Origin: Hyphomicrobium sp.
GTDB lineage: Bacteria > Pseudomonadota > Alphaproteobacteria > Rhizobiales > Hyphomicrobiaceae
Length of the DNA stretch: 64,000 nucleotides
Reading direction: 5' to 3'
Assembly: GCF_009026145.1 (NCBI RefSeq)
Contig: NZ_WBUE01000015.1
Coordinates: 27,738 to 91,737, forward strand
The notes beneath the pieces were generated by a model. That model saw only the letters and a program-made list of their open reading frames with translations. It searched no databases and was not told where the DNA came from. Positions 50,536 through 59,670 of the stretch are shown in pieces (positions within the stretch are counted from its first letter, which is position 1; each line of letters opens with the position of its first letter). The position numbers and the translations under genes were made by a program.

Positions 50536-51417
50536 TCAGTGCACCGTGCCGCCATCGAGGTGTCGCAGCTTGTCGGGATTGCGCATGACATAGATGCCGA
50601 CGATCTTGCCATCCTCGATGTGCAGCGCCGTCGTCTGCAGCTCCTCGTCGCCTTCGACGGTGACGAACCCGGGCAGGCCATTGATGAACGCATAACGCAC
50701 GAGCCGCGACATCCGCTCGGCGAAGATGCGCGCCAGCCTCGCTTGCAGCTGCATGACATCGTCGACGCCGACGACCGGCGCCGTTACGGCCGACCTCTTG
50801 CCGCCGCCATCGGCATGCACGACGACGTCGGCCGCCAGCAGCGATTGCAGCGTGCGCATATCGCCGGTGCGGGACGCCGCGAAGAACGCCGCGGCGATCT
50901 CGAGACCGCGCTCCTTCGGCATATCGAAGCGCGGCCGGCTCGAGCGGACATGCCCGCGGGCACGGCTCGCCAGCTGGCGGCACGCCGCCGGCTCGCGCTC
51001 GATGGTTTCGGCGACCTCTTCGAAGTCGAGACCAAACACGTCGTGGAGGAGAAAGGCGGCGCGTTCGAGCGGCGATAGGCGCTCGAGCGCCAGCATCAGC
51101 GGCAGCGTGACATCGTCGATCGCGTCCTCCGACGCCTCGACGACCGGCTCCGGCAGCCAAGTGCCGACATACGTCTCGCGCCGATGCCGAGCGGACTTCA
51201 GCTGGTCGAGGCAGAGGCGCGTCACGACGCGGCGCAGGTAGGCCTCCGGCTCGCGCACCGCCTCGCGATCGGCATCGAGCCAGCGCAGAAACGACTCCTG
51301 CACCACGTCCTCCGCGTCCGCGACCGATCCCAGCATCCGGTAGGCGATGCGGATCAACCGCGGACGCAGCGGATCGAACGCGGCAGCGGCGTCCTCCTTA
51401 GACATCCCCGCCATCAC
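50536..51417 (-). CDS. ECF41-type (SigJ-like) sigma factor with C-terminal SnoaL-like domain
   Basis: Sigma70 region 2 IAYRMLGSVADAEDVVQESFLRW; region 4; long C-terminal SnoaL-like extension (GKIVGIYVMRNPDKLRHL). Confidence 0.92.
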   Translation of the reverse strand: MMAGMSKEDAAAAFDPLRPRLIRIAYRMLGSVADAEDVVQESFLRWLDADREAVREPEAYLRRVVTRLCLDQLKSARHRRETYVGTWLPEPVVEASEDAIDDVTLPLMLALERLSPLERAAFLLHDVFGLDFEEVAETIEREPAACRQLASRARGHVRSSRPRFDMPKERGLEIAAAFFAASRTGDMRTLQSLLAADVVVHADGGGKRSAVTAPVVGVDDVMQLQARLARIFAERMSRLVRYAFINGLPGFVTVEGDEELQTTALHIEDGKIVGIYVMRNPDKLRHLDGGTVH

Positions 51418-51872
51418 GCGGCCTGGCGCTTCGCGACCGGGTGCACCCCGCGGAAGCCGACTTGGATGCGGTTCCAGCCGTTGATGGCGACGATCAGCAA
51501 GGTCAGCAGCACCTGCTCCTCCTCGGTGAACTCTGCCTTCAGCTCCTGATATGCATCATCGGGTGCGCGCGTCTCGGAGACCAGTGTCAATGCTTCGGTC
51601 CAGGCCAGCGCGGCGCACTCGCGCTCGCTGTAGAGCGGGGATTCGCGCCAGGCATCGAGCAGGTAAAGGCGCTCTTCCGTCTCGCCCTGCTTGCGCGCCT
51701 CGGCAGTGTGCATGTGCAGGCAGAAAGCGCAGCCGTTGATCTGCGAGGCGCGGATCTTCACCAGCTCCATCAGACTCGGCTCGAGACCAGCCTTGAGGAT
51801 GCCCTGGCCGAAATCCAGCCAGGCCTGCATCGGGGCGGGCGCGGCGGCAAACGGGTTCAGTCGCGGGGTCAT
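51414..51872 (-). CDS. Carboxymuconolactone decarboxylase / AhpD-like protein
   Basis: LVKIRASQINGCAFCLHMHTAEARKQGETEERLYLLDAW. Confidence 0.93.
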   Translation of the reverse strand: MTPRLNPFAAAPAPMQAWLDFGQGILKAGLEPSLMELVKIRASQINGCAFCLHMHTAEARKQGETEERLYLLDAWRESPLYSERECAALAWTEALTLVSETRAPDDAYQELKAEFTEEEQVLLTLLIVAINGWNRIQVGFRGVHPVAKRQAA

Positions 51873-51908
51873 GCATCTCTCCTTCGTCAGGTCGGTTCCC
51901 GCAGACAT

Positions 51909-51935
51909 GACGAGGCAGGTCGGCAATGTGTGACA
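51909..51935 (-). promoter_or_regulatory. Predicted ECF41-type promoter
   Basis: Reverse complement TGTCACA-N16-CGTC, 37 nt upstream of the carboxymuconolactone decarboxylase start. Confidence 0.7.
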
Positions 51936-51989
51936 CGCAGGGGGCATTTTTGCCTGATGCGCCCTATTTGGGCGGTCGTCGCCAAGGCG

Positions 51990-52445
51990 CTAGGGCTGCT
52001 GGGCGCGCCAATTCTGCGCCAAGCGGTCGAGCGAGACGGGACCCGGCCCGGCCACGGCGAGCCAGCCAAACAGCGCCATGAACAGAACCTCCTCGAAGCC
52101 CAGGAGCGTGGCCAGCGAGTCGACCTCACCCCATTTGGCGCTGATGATGGCGACGATCATGACGATGACCAGCGGCACCGCGGCGATGCGCGTGAACAAT
52201 CCCAGCAGCAACAGGAGGCCGCCGAAGAACTCGACGCCCGACACGAACGGCGTCATGATTTCGGGGAACGGGATGCCCCAATTCCTGAAGTTATCGGTGA
52301 CGAAGGGCAGCGCGTTGAGTTTCGCCCAGCCGCTCCACAGGAACACCCAGCCGACGACGATGCGGGCGAACAGGGGCGGCAGCCAGGCGAAATAAGCCGA
52401 CAGCCGCTCCGGCCCGTTGATGAGAAAATCGATGAGGAATTTCAT
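51990..52445 (-). CDS. DoxX family membrane protein
   Basis: FARIVVGWVFLWSGWAKL; FVSGVEFFGGLLLLLGLFTRIAAVPLVIVMIVAI. Confidence 0.88.
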   Translation of the reverse strand: MKFLIDFLINGPERLSAYFAWLPPLFARIVVGWVFLWSGWAKLNALPFVTDNFRNWGIPFPEIMTPFVSGVEFFGGLLLLLGLFTRIAAVPLVIVMIVAIISAKWGEVDSLATLLGFEEVLFMALFGWLAVAGPGPVSLDRLAQNWRAQQP

Positions 52446-52516
52446 GGGCTCCCTCGCGCGCGTGGCGTTTCCCTTCGCGCCTCATTCGCGCGGCTGCCGC
52501 TCTTTGTTACCCGACC

Positions 52517-52591
52517 CTACGCCCACTCAACCGTGTCCCGGGGGGTCGATGCGATGTCGTAGACCACGCGGTTAATGCCACGCACCTCGTA
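52517..52591 (-). pseudogene. Fossil of a guaA 3' end
   Basis: Minus strand reads [24 protein letters not shown]-stop; intact guaA C-terminus is [23 protein letters not shown]-stop. Confidence 0.85.
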
Positions 52592-52621
52592 CTGCTGCCA
52601 CGATATCCTTTGATGGCAAGC

Positions 52622-53227
52622 TCAAGCAGACGGCCCAGGCGACGCCTCCGAACCCCAGGGATAAAGCCGCGGAATAACGATCGTCAGCAGAGCGGCAAGC
52701 GCAATCGCCGCAAGCGAGCCAACGAAGAACATGGCCCAGGTGGTCGGCCGGATTGTCCCGAGCGCGATGATAAGGAACAAGATCGGCAGGTCGAGGAAGT
52801 GGGTGAACGATGGCACTAGCTCCCCACGCGCCCGCTGAAGCTCGGGGGTAACGTGACCGGACTTAAGAGCGATCCGCGTGAGGCGCCGCAGCCGCATGAA
52901 ATAGAGACGCGTGATCGTGTTGCCTTCAATGAACTCGAAGGCGAACCAACCGACCATTCCGGTCAGCCACGGGATCTGCAAGAACGCCCACCCGCCATAG
53001 AAATCTACGATCATCCAAGTGCCGGAGACGAGCAGCAGCAGGGCGCCCGGCACGACAAGCCCGTCGTAGAAGACCGCGATATTGCGCACGGCCTCAGCGA
53101 AGGGCTTCAACTCGCTCAGCTGGCGCGAACGTAGGTCGGCCATCCACACACCGATGAGCCCGGCGCCCATGAGGATCGCGCCGAGGATGTGGATGAACTT
53201 CAGTAGTTCGTACTCCATGGCAGTCAC
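52622..53227 (-). CDS. DUF2269-like multi-pass membrane protein
   Basis: LLKFIHILGAILMGAGLIGVWMADLRSRQ; PGALLLLVSGTWMIVDFYGGWAFLQIPWLTGMVG. Confidence 0.82.
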   Translation of the reverse strand: MTAMEYELLKFIHILGAILMGAGLIGVWMADLRSRQLSELKPFAEAVRNIAVFYDGLVVPGALLLLVSGTWMIVDFYGGWAFLQIPWLTGMVGWFAFEFIEGNTITRLYFMRLRRLTRIALKSGHVTPELQRARGELVPSFTHFLDLPILFLIIALGTIRPTTWAMFFVGSLAAIALAALLTIVIPRLYPWGSEASPGPSA

Positions 53228-53353
53228 GCTTTTGCAGGCTTGTTGCGACGGAGCCGGCCTTTCATCCTGAGTCCGTCGCGCATGTTAACAGCGACATGAC
53301 GCGTTCCCTATTGGGTGTGTGATGTCAACTTGGTATGATGACGCCATATATGA

Positions 53354-53371
53354 TTGACATTATGATGTCAA
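53354..53371. promoter_or_regulatory. Candidate MarR operator palindrome
   Basis: TTGACAT-TATG-ATGTCAA between divergent marR-like and DUF2269-like genes. Confidence 0.55.
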
Positions 53372-53390
53372 TACCGTCCCACGGTGACAT

Positions 53391-53873
53391 ATGCGCAAGA
53401 CCAAGCGAACGCTGGCGGGCGATGCCCTGAGCAACCTCATGCTCGACCTATTCAGGCTCAACAGCCTGCTCTTGACCGCGGGCGATAGGCTGGTGGCGCA
53501 GCTCGGGCTGACGAGCGCGCGCTGGCAGATCCTCGGCGCCATCGTCGCCGCCGAACGCCCGCAGCCGGTCGCGTGGCTCGCGCGCGACATGGGCGCCAAT
53601 CGCCAAAACGTGCAGCGGATCATCAACGACCTGCACAAGGAAGAGCTGGTCGCGTTCGAGGCCAACCCGCATCACCGGCGGGCGCAGCTCGTTGTCCTGA
53701 CCGACAAGGGAAGACGGACTTTCGAGGCTGCCATGGAGCTGCAGGCCCCTTGGGTCAACAGCCTCGCGGACGGGCTCGCGGTCAAGGATCTGGAAACCGT
53801 CCACCGTGTCATCACGGCGCTGCGAGATAAACTGGAGGGAAGCGACGAACCTGAGGTCAACCCTGACCGATAG
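53391..53873 (+). CDS. MarR family transcriptional regulator
   Basis: LTSARWQILGAIVAAERPQPVAWLARDMGANRQNVQRIINDLHKEELVAFEANPHHRRAQLVVLTDKGR. Confidence 0.93.
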   Translation: MRKTKRTLAGDALSNLMLDLFRLNSLLLTAGDRLVAQLGLTSARWQILGAIVAAERPQPVAWLARDMGANRQNVQRIINDLHKEELVAFEANPHHRRAQLVVLTDKGRRTFEAAMELQAPWVNSLADGLAVKDLETVHRVITALRDKLEGSDEPEVNPDR

Positions 53874-53929
53874 TGCGTCTCGTGCCACGCTGAGCAGAGC
53901 CGTAACTGGCGAGTGATCCGGCTATATGC

Positions 53930-55537
53930 TCACTCCCACTCGATGGTGCCTGGCGGCTTGGAGGTGATGTCGTACACGACGCGGTTGATGCCGCGCACCT
54001 CGTTGATGATGCGCGTCGCCGTCGGGCCGAGGAAGGAGTGCGGGAAGTCGTAATAGTCGGCCGTCATGCCGTCGGTCGAGGTCACGGCGCGCAGCGCGCA
54101 CACGTAGTCGTAGGTACGCGCATCCCCCATGACGCCGACGGTGCGCACGGGCAGCAGCACCGCAAACGCCTGCCAGATCTGATCGTAGAGGCCCGCCTTG
54201 CGGATTTCCTCGAGGTAAATGGCGTCCGCCTGGCGCAGGATATTGAGCTTCTCCTCCGTCACCTCGCCGGGAATGCGGATGGCGAGCCCGGGGCCCGGGA
54301 ACGGATGCCGGCCGACAAAATGCTCAGGTAATCCCAGCTCGCGCCCGAGCGCCCGCACCTCGTCCTTGAACAATTCGCGCAGCGGCTCGACCAGCTTCAA
54401 GTTCATGCGCTCGGGCAGGCCGCCGACGTTGTGGTGCGACTTGATGGTCACCGACGGACCGCCGGTGAACGACACGCTCTCGATGACGTCGGGATAGAGC
54501 GTCCCTTGCGCTAAGAAATCGGCGCCGCCGAGCCGCCTCGCCTCCTCCTCGAACACGTCGATGAACAGCGCGCCGATGGTCTTGCGCTTTTGCTCGGGGT
54601 CGGTCTTGCCGGCAAGCGCGGCAAGAAAGCGCTCGCGCGCGTTAACATGCACGAGCGGGATGTTGTAGTGCCCGCGGAACAGGCGCACGACCTCCTCGGC
54701 CTCGTTCTGCCGCAACAGGCCGTGGTCGACGAAGATGCAGGTGAGCTGGTCGCCGATCGCCTCGTGGATCAGCACCGAGGCGACGGCGCTGTCGACGCCG
54801 CCCGACAGCCCAGAGATGACGCGGGCCTTGCCGACTTGCGCGCGGATCTTCGCCACCTCGGCGGTGCGGAAGTGCGCCATCGTCCAGTCGTTCTTGAGGC
54901 CGGCGATCTTGTGCACGAAGTTCGACAATAGCTTCGCACCGTCCGGCGTGTGCACGACCTCCGGGTGGAACATGGTCGTATAGATGCGCCGCTGCTCATC
55001 GGTCGCCACCGCGAACGGCGCATTCTCGCTCGTCGCCTTAACGGTGAAGCCTTCGGGCAGGCGCGTGACGCGGTCGCCGTGGCTCATCCACACCGGATAG
55101 CGCTTGCCGACCTGCCAGATGCCGTCGAACAGGGCGCTCGGCTCTTTGATCTCCACCTCGGCGCGGCCGAACTCGGCCGGGTGGCCACCTTCCACCACGC
55201 CGCCGAGCTGCACGGCGGTCGTCTGCTGGCCGTAGCAAATCGAGAGGATCGGCAGGCCGCTCGAGAAGACGCTCTGCGGCGCCCGCGGCGAGCCCTCGGC
55301 CGTCACCGAAGCGGGGCCGCCGGACAGCACCAACGCCTTCGGCTTCAGGCGCGCCATGGCCGCCTCGGCCTCGCTGAACGGCACGATCTCCGAGTAGACG
55401 CCCGCCTCGCGCACGCGGCGCGCGATGAGCTGCGTCACCTGACTGCCGAAGTCGATGATGAGGACTGTGTCAGTGTCGGTGACAGGATTGGTCACGGAAG
55501 CTCCAAGGTAAATGCCCTGAGCGGCCCCATAGATCAC
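53930..55537 (-). CDS. guaA: GMP synthase (glutamine-hydrolysing)
   Basis: [96 protein letters not shown]. Confidence 0.98.
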   Translation of the reverse strand: MIYGAAQGIYLGASVTNPVTDTDTVLIIDFGSQVTQLIARRVREAGVYSEIVPFSEAEAAMARLKPKALVLSGGPASVTAEGSPRAPQSVFSSGLPILSICYGQQTTAVQLGGVVEGGHPAEFGRAEVEIKEPSALFDGIWQVGKRYPVWMSHGDRVTRLPEGFTVKATSENAPFAVATDEQRRIYTTMFHPEVVHTPDGAKLLSNFVHKIAGLKNDWTMAHFRTAEVAKIRAQVGKARVISGLSGGVDSAVASVLIHEAIGDQLTCIFVDHGLLRQNEAEEVVRLFRGHYNIPLVHVNARERFLAALAGKTDPEQKRKTIGALFIDVFEEEARRLGGADFLAQGTLYPDVIESVSFTGGPSVTIKSHHNVGGLPERMNLKLVEPLRELFKDEVRALGRELGLPEHFVGRHPFPGPGLAIRIPGEVTEEKLNILRQADAIYLEEIRKAGLYDQIWQAFAVLLPVRTVGVMGDARTYDYVCALRAVTSTDGMTADYYDFPHSFLGPTATRIINEVRGINRVVYDITSKPPGTIEWE

Positions 55538-55618
55538 CCGCCCGTAGGAGCGTCAAGGCGCACAGGTGCCGCGATTCGCAGGCGATTTACTGCGCGCCCC
55601 AAAAAATTCGCTTCGCCA

Positions 55619-55648
55619 TGTCGATTCCAATCGGGCCCGTTCGACGTG
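55619..55648 (+). promoter_or_regulatory. Predicted ECF42-type promoter 1
   Basis: TGTCGA-N17-CGACGTG upstream of DGPF gene 1. Confidence 0.7.
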
Positions 55649-55695
55649 TCTGCAGAGCGGGGATCGCCCCGGCTCCCATGCCAAGGAGAAAGACC

Positions 55696-56127
55696 ATGCG
55701 TTTCATGATCATGGTGAAGGCCACGAAGGACACCGAAGCGGGCATTTTCCCCACCGGAGAGGAATACGAGAAGCTCTTTTCGGACATGGCGACCTACCAC
55801 GAGGAGATGCAGAAGGCCGGCATCCTGCGGGAGGCCTCGGGGCTGCAGCCGAGCTCCAAGGGCTGGCGCATCCAATACTCGGGCGAAAAGCGCACCGTGA
55901 TCGACGGGCCCTTCACCGAGGCCAAGGAGCTCATCGCCGGCTACACGGTCATCGAGGTCAAGTCGAGGGAAGAAGCCCTGGCGTGGACGCGGCGCTTCCC
56001 CAACCCCATGGGCGAAGGCAAGCCAGCCGAGATCGAGGTGCGCCAGCTGTACGAGCTCGACGATTTCGAGCCTGCCGAGGGCCTGGACCGCTTCCGCGAA
56101 ATGGGCGTCGGCGGCGCGCACAAGTAG
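55696..56127 (+). CDS. DGPF/YCII-domain protein, copy 1
   Basis: MRFMIMVKATKDTEAG...YSGEKRTVIDGPFTEAKELIAGYTVIEVKSREEALAWTRRFPNP. Confidence 0.92.
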   Translation: MRFMIMVKATKDTEAGIFPTGEEYEKLFSDMATYHEEMQKAGILREASGLQPSSKGWRIQYSGEKRTVIDGPFTEAKELIAGYTVIEVKSREEALAWTRRFPNPMGEGKPAEIEVRQLYELDDFEPAEGLDRFREMGVGGAHK

Positions 56128-56159
56128 CCCGAAGCACCACGAGAAGAATACGCGCGCCG

Positions 56160-56189
56160 TGTCGATCTCGTGGATTGCCGTTCGACGTG
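56160..56189 (+). promoter_or_regulatory. Predicted ECF42-type promoter 2
   Basis: TGTCGA-N17-CGACGTG upstream of DGPF gene 2. Confidence 0.7.
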
Positions 56190-56242
56190 ACAACAGAGCC
56201 AGACATCTCAGGCTCATAGACCGAACTCAAGGGAGAACGACG

Positions 56243-56653
56243 ATGCGATTCATAGTGATGGTCAAGGCGACGAAGGATTCCGAAGCCGGCAAGATGCCTT
56301 CCGAGGAGCTGCTCGGTGCCATGGCGAAGTTCAACGAGGAGATGGTCAAGGCCGGCGTCATGCTCGACGGCAACGGCCTGCAGCCGAGCTCCAAGGGCGC
56401 CCGCGTGCGCTTCTCCGGCAACAAGCGGACGGTGGTCGACGGGCCGTTCGCGGAGACCAAGGAGCTGGTGGCCGGCTACTGGATCCTGCAGTGCAAGTCT
56501 CTGGCCGAATGCGTCGAATGGATCAAGCGCGGCCCCAATCCGCACAACGAGGGCGGCGAGATCGAGATCCGCCAGCTGTTCGAGATGGAGGACTTCGGCG
56601 AGAGCGAAGCCATCGAGCACCATCGCCGCCTCGATCAGCAGCTCAAGTCGTGA
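56243..56653 (+). CDS. DGPF/YCII-domain protein, copy 2
   Basis: MRFIVMVKATKDSEAGKMPSEELLGAMAKFNEEMVKAGVMLDGNGLQPSSKGARVRFSGNKRTVVDGPFAETKELVAGYWI. Confidence 0.92.
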   Translation: MRFIVMVKATKDSEAGKMPSEELLGAMAKFNEEMVKAGVMLDGNGLQPSSKGARVRFSGNKRTVVDGPFAETKELVAGYWILQCKSLAECVEWIKRGPNPHNEGGEIEIRQLFEMEDFGESEAIEHHRRLDQQLKS

Positions 56654-56673
56654 CGAAAGAAATTCGGACGGCG

Positions 56674-56703
56674 TGTCGATTCTAAGAGGCGCCGTTCGAC
56701 GTG
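56674..56703 (+). promoter_or_regulatory. Predicted ECF42-type promoter 3
   Basis: TGTCGA-N17-CGACGTG upstream of DGPF gene 3. Confidence 0.7.
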
Positions 56704-56759
56704 ATAGCGGGGCGGGCTTGATCCGCTCCGCCTCTTCAACCGAATGACGGGAGAATGAC

Positions 56760-57161
56760 ATGCGATTCATGTCGATTGTGAAATCCGCTGAAGACTATCG
56801 CCAAGGTCCTCCGCCGCAGGCGCTCATGGAGGCGATCAGCAGGCTCAGCGAGGAGGCCATTAAAGCCGGCGCGATGGTGGACATGGGCGGCTTGCTGCCG
56901 ACCGCGGCCGGCTTTCGCCTTCGCCTCGCAGACGGCAAGCTGACCATCACCGATGGCCCATTCAGCGAGGCCAAGGAGGTCATCGGCGGCTATGCGGTGT
57001 TCCAGGTCAGCTCGAAAGAGGAGGCGCTGGAGTGGGGAAAGCGCTTCATGAATCTCCACAAGGAGCACTGGCCCGAGTGGGAGGGCGAGGCCGAAGTGCG
57101 CCAGATGTTCGACGGCGCCGGTTGCGATCCGAATTCCCAGCCCTGCATGCCACAGCGCTAG
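56760..57161 (+). CDS. DGPF/YCII-domain protein, copy 3 (divergent)
   Basis: MRFMSIVKSAEDYRQGPPPQALMEAISRLSEEAIKAGAMVDMGGLLPTAAGFRLRLADGKLTITDGPFSEAKEVIGGYAVFQV. Confidence 0.9.
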   Translation: MRFMSIVKSAEDYRQGPPPQALMEAISRLSEEAIKAGAMVDMGGLLPTAAGFRLRLADGKLTITDGPFSEAKEVIGGYAVFQVSSKEEALEWGKRFMNLHKEHWPEWEGEAEVRQMFDGAGCDPNSQPCMPQR

Positions 57162-57333
57162 GACCGACCAAGGCCCTCCTTCAGATGAGGAGGTACGACA
57201 TTGGCGAGCTTCAACGCGCCTACGATGCTGCAAGACCATAGGGGCGGCCTAGCCGAAAGCCGCGCGTCCGGCTGGCATGCAGATCTCGTTGCGTTAGCTC
57301 GCCCTAGCTTGCACCGAGGGATTGCAGATGCTG

Positions 57334-57362
57334 GTATCGGTAGCCGTGACGGCTACCGATAC
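57334..57362. promoter_or_regulatory. 29-bp perfect palindrome at the start of the ECF42 sigma gene
   Basis: GTATCGGTAGCCGT-G-ACGGCTACCGATAC. Confidence 0.8.
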
Positions 57363-58608
57363 ACAATCCGCCATCGACGCGGTCTTCAGGATCGAGCAGG
57401 CGAGGCTCATAGCCGGTCTCGCCCGCATGGTGCATGACGTGGGTCTCGCCGAGGAGCTGGCGCAGGACGCGCTCGTATCCGCGCTCGAGCAATGGCCGCG
57501 GTCCGGCATCCCCGACAAGCCCGGCGCCTGGCTCATGGCCGCCGCCAAGCGGCGCGCCATCGACCGCTTCCGGCGCGCCAAGCTCATCGACCGCAAGCAT
57601 ACCGAGCTGGAGCACGAGCTAACCTCGGACGGCGAGGGTCGGATGCCGGACCTCGATGCTGCGTTGGACGACGACATCGGCGACGACCTGTTGCGCCTCA
57701 TGTTCACCGCCTGCCATCCGGTGCTCGGCAAGGAGGCGCAGGTGGCGTTGACGCTGCGGCTGGTCGCCGGCCTCAAGACCGAGGAGATCGCGCGCGCCTT
57801 CCTGGTCCCGGAGCCGACCATCGCCCAGCGCATCGTGCGCGCCAAGCGCACGCTGGCCGAAAAGCGCATTCCATTCGAGGTGCCGCGCCGCCCCGAGCTG
57901 GGCGAGCGCCTCGCCTCGGTGCTGTCCGTGATCTACCTTATCTTCAACGAAGGCTACGCGGCCACGGCGGGCGGTGATTGGATGCGCCCGCAGCTGTGCG
58001 AGGAGGCGCTGCGCTTGGGCCGCATCCTCGCCGAGCTGGCGCGTGCGGAAGCGGAGGTGCACGGCCTCGTCGCGCTCATGGAGCTGCAGGCCTCACGCCT
58101 TGCCGCGCGCCGCGGCCCGGACGGCGAGCCGGTGCTGCTGCTCGATCAGAACCGCGCCCGCTGGGACCAGCTCTTGATCCGCCGCGGCCTCGCCGCGCTC
58201 GAGCGCTCGCAGGCGCTGCACTCCGCCCCCGGTCCCTATGCACTGCAGGCCGCTATCGCCGCTTGCCACGCCCGCGCGCGCACCGCCGAGGAGACGGACT
58301 GGGCGCGCATCGTCGGGCTCTATGGGGAGCTGGGCGAGGTCATGCCGTCGCCGATCGTGGAACTCAACCGCGCCGTGGCGCTCGCCATGCTGTTCGGCCC
58401 CGACGCCGGGCTGCGGGTGGTCGACGCGCTGACCGCCGAGCCGCTGCTCAAGGACTACCACCTGTTGCCGAGCGTGCGCGGCGACCTTCTCGCCAAGCTC
58501 GGACGCGCCGAGGAGGCGCGGGCCGAGTTCGAGCGCGCGGCGGCGATGACGCAAAACGAGCGCGAGCGCGCCCTCTTGCTCAAGCGCGCCGCCGATTGCA
58601 TGAGCTGA
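57346..58608 (+). CDS. ECF42-type RNA polymerase sigma factor with C-terminal TPR-like extension
   Basis: AIDAVFRIEQARLIAGLARMVHDVGLAEELAQDALVSALEQWP; VIYLIFNEGYAATAG; LLLDQNRARWDQLLIRRG; RAVALAMLFGPDAGL. Start is GTG 57346, ATG 57328 or TTG 57322. Confidence 0.93.
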   Translation: MTATDTQSAIDAVFRIEQARLIAGLARMVHDVGLAEELAQDALVSALEQWPRSGIPDKPGAWLMAAAKRRAIDRFRRAKLIDRKHTELEHELTSDGEGRMPDLDAALDDDIGDDLLRLMFTACHPVLGKEAQVALTLRLVAGLKTEEIARAFLVPEPTIAQRIVRAKRTLAEKRIPFEVPRRPELGERLASVLSVIYLIFNEGYAATAGGDWMRPQLCEEALRLGRILAELARAEAEVHGLVALMELQASRLAARRGPDGEPVLLLDQNRARWDQLLIRRGLAALERSQALHSAPGPYALQAAIAACHARARTAEETDWARIVGLYGELGEVMPSPIVELNRAVALAMLFGPDAGLRVVDALTAEPLLKDYHLLPSVRGDLLAKLGRAEEARAEFERAAAMTQNERERALLLKRAADCMS

Positions 58609-58722
58609 ATCCCCGCCCCCATTAACCCTACCGAGCAACCATCCTCGGCGTCGCCGGCGATGGCACGCGACTTGTTTGGAGTTTGGTAAGCCCCTGGCGG
58701 GCAGTTTCCGGGCCCGGCGCGC

Positions 58723-59655
58723 ATGGCAATGCGTCGGCCGCTGTTGGGAGGAAAGCCGTTGGCCAACGTCGCCGCATCGTTCCTGGAGATCATCGCCGAG
58801 GAAGACGAGGAGAGCCCGGCCGCGCGCCGCCGGCGCTTGTTCCGCGAGAGCCCGAAAGCCAAGCTCTTGCGCTGGCTGATGGGCACCGCCTATGCCTGCC
58901 ATCCCAAGCGCATCGCCGACCTACCGTTCCTGATCTGGCACACGGCGGTCGACATGGCCCGCGGCGGGACGCCGCTGCCCAGCAGCGCGACCGCGCATGC
59001 GCGCCCGGACACTTTCGCCGGCGTCGCGCGCGATATCACGCCCGAGCGCATCATCACCGCGGCACGGCGCGGCTTCTTTCCCTGGTGCCACGTGGGACCG
59101 CTGAAATGGTGGACGCGCAGCGAGCGCATGGTGCTGTTCCTCGGCGAGCACCACATCGGCAAGCGCCTGCGTCGCGAGATGCGCAAGACGCAACTTCGCG
59201 TGACCTTCGATGAAGCCTTCGACGAGGTGATCAAAGCCTGCGCCGAGCCGCGCAAGGGCCGACCGCAGCTCACCTGGATCACGCCGCAGATCATGCGCCT
59301 TTACGCCGCCCTGCACGACCTCGGGTTCGCCCACTCGTTCGAAGTCTGGAGCGTCGACGGGCGTCTCGTGGGCGGCGGGTACGGCATCGCCGTCGGGCGC
59401 GTATTCTACACCGAATCGCAGTTCAGCCGCGAGAGCAACACCTCGAAGATGGGCTTTGCTTGCCTCAACTATCATCTCGCCAAGTGGGGCTTCGTGCTCA
59501 ACGACGGCAAAGACTTCACGGCGACCATCGATGCCATGGGCTTCCGTTCCATCCCACGCGCCGAGTTCGAGGCCATTCTTGCCGAGCACGGCGCCGCGGG
59601 CGGGCATTCGCGCCCGTGGGTGGTGGAGGACGATCTGGCGACCGTCGCCGCCTGA
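58723..59655 (+). CDS. Divergent leucyl/phenylalanyl-tRNA-protein transferase-like protein (second Aat paralogue)
   Basis: ITPERIITAARRGFFPWCHVGPLKWWTRSERMVLFL; AHSFEVWSVDGRLVGGGYGIAVGRVFYTESQFSRESNTSKMGFACLNYHLAKWGFVLNDGKD align with Aat motifs; about 100-aa N-terminal extension. Confidence 0.82.
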   Translation: MAMRRPLLGGKPLANVAASFLEIIAEEDEESPAARRRRLFRESPKAKLLRWLMGTAYACHPKRIADLPFLIWHTAVDMARGGTPLPSSATAHARPDTFAGVARDITPERIITAARRGFFPWCHVGPLKWWTRSERMVLFLGEHHIGKRLRREMRKTQLRVTFDEAFDEVIKACAEPRKGRPQLTWITPQIMRLYAALHDLGFAHSFEVWSVDGRLVGGGYGIAVGRVFYTESQFSRESNTSKMGFACLNYHLAKWGFVLNDGKDFTATIDAMGFRSIPRAEFEAILAEHGAAGGHSRPWVVEDDLATVAA

Positions 59656-59670
59656 TGCCGGTAGTCGCGG

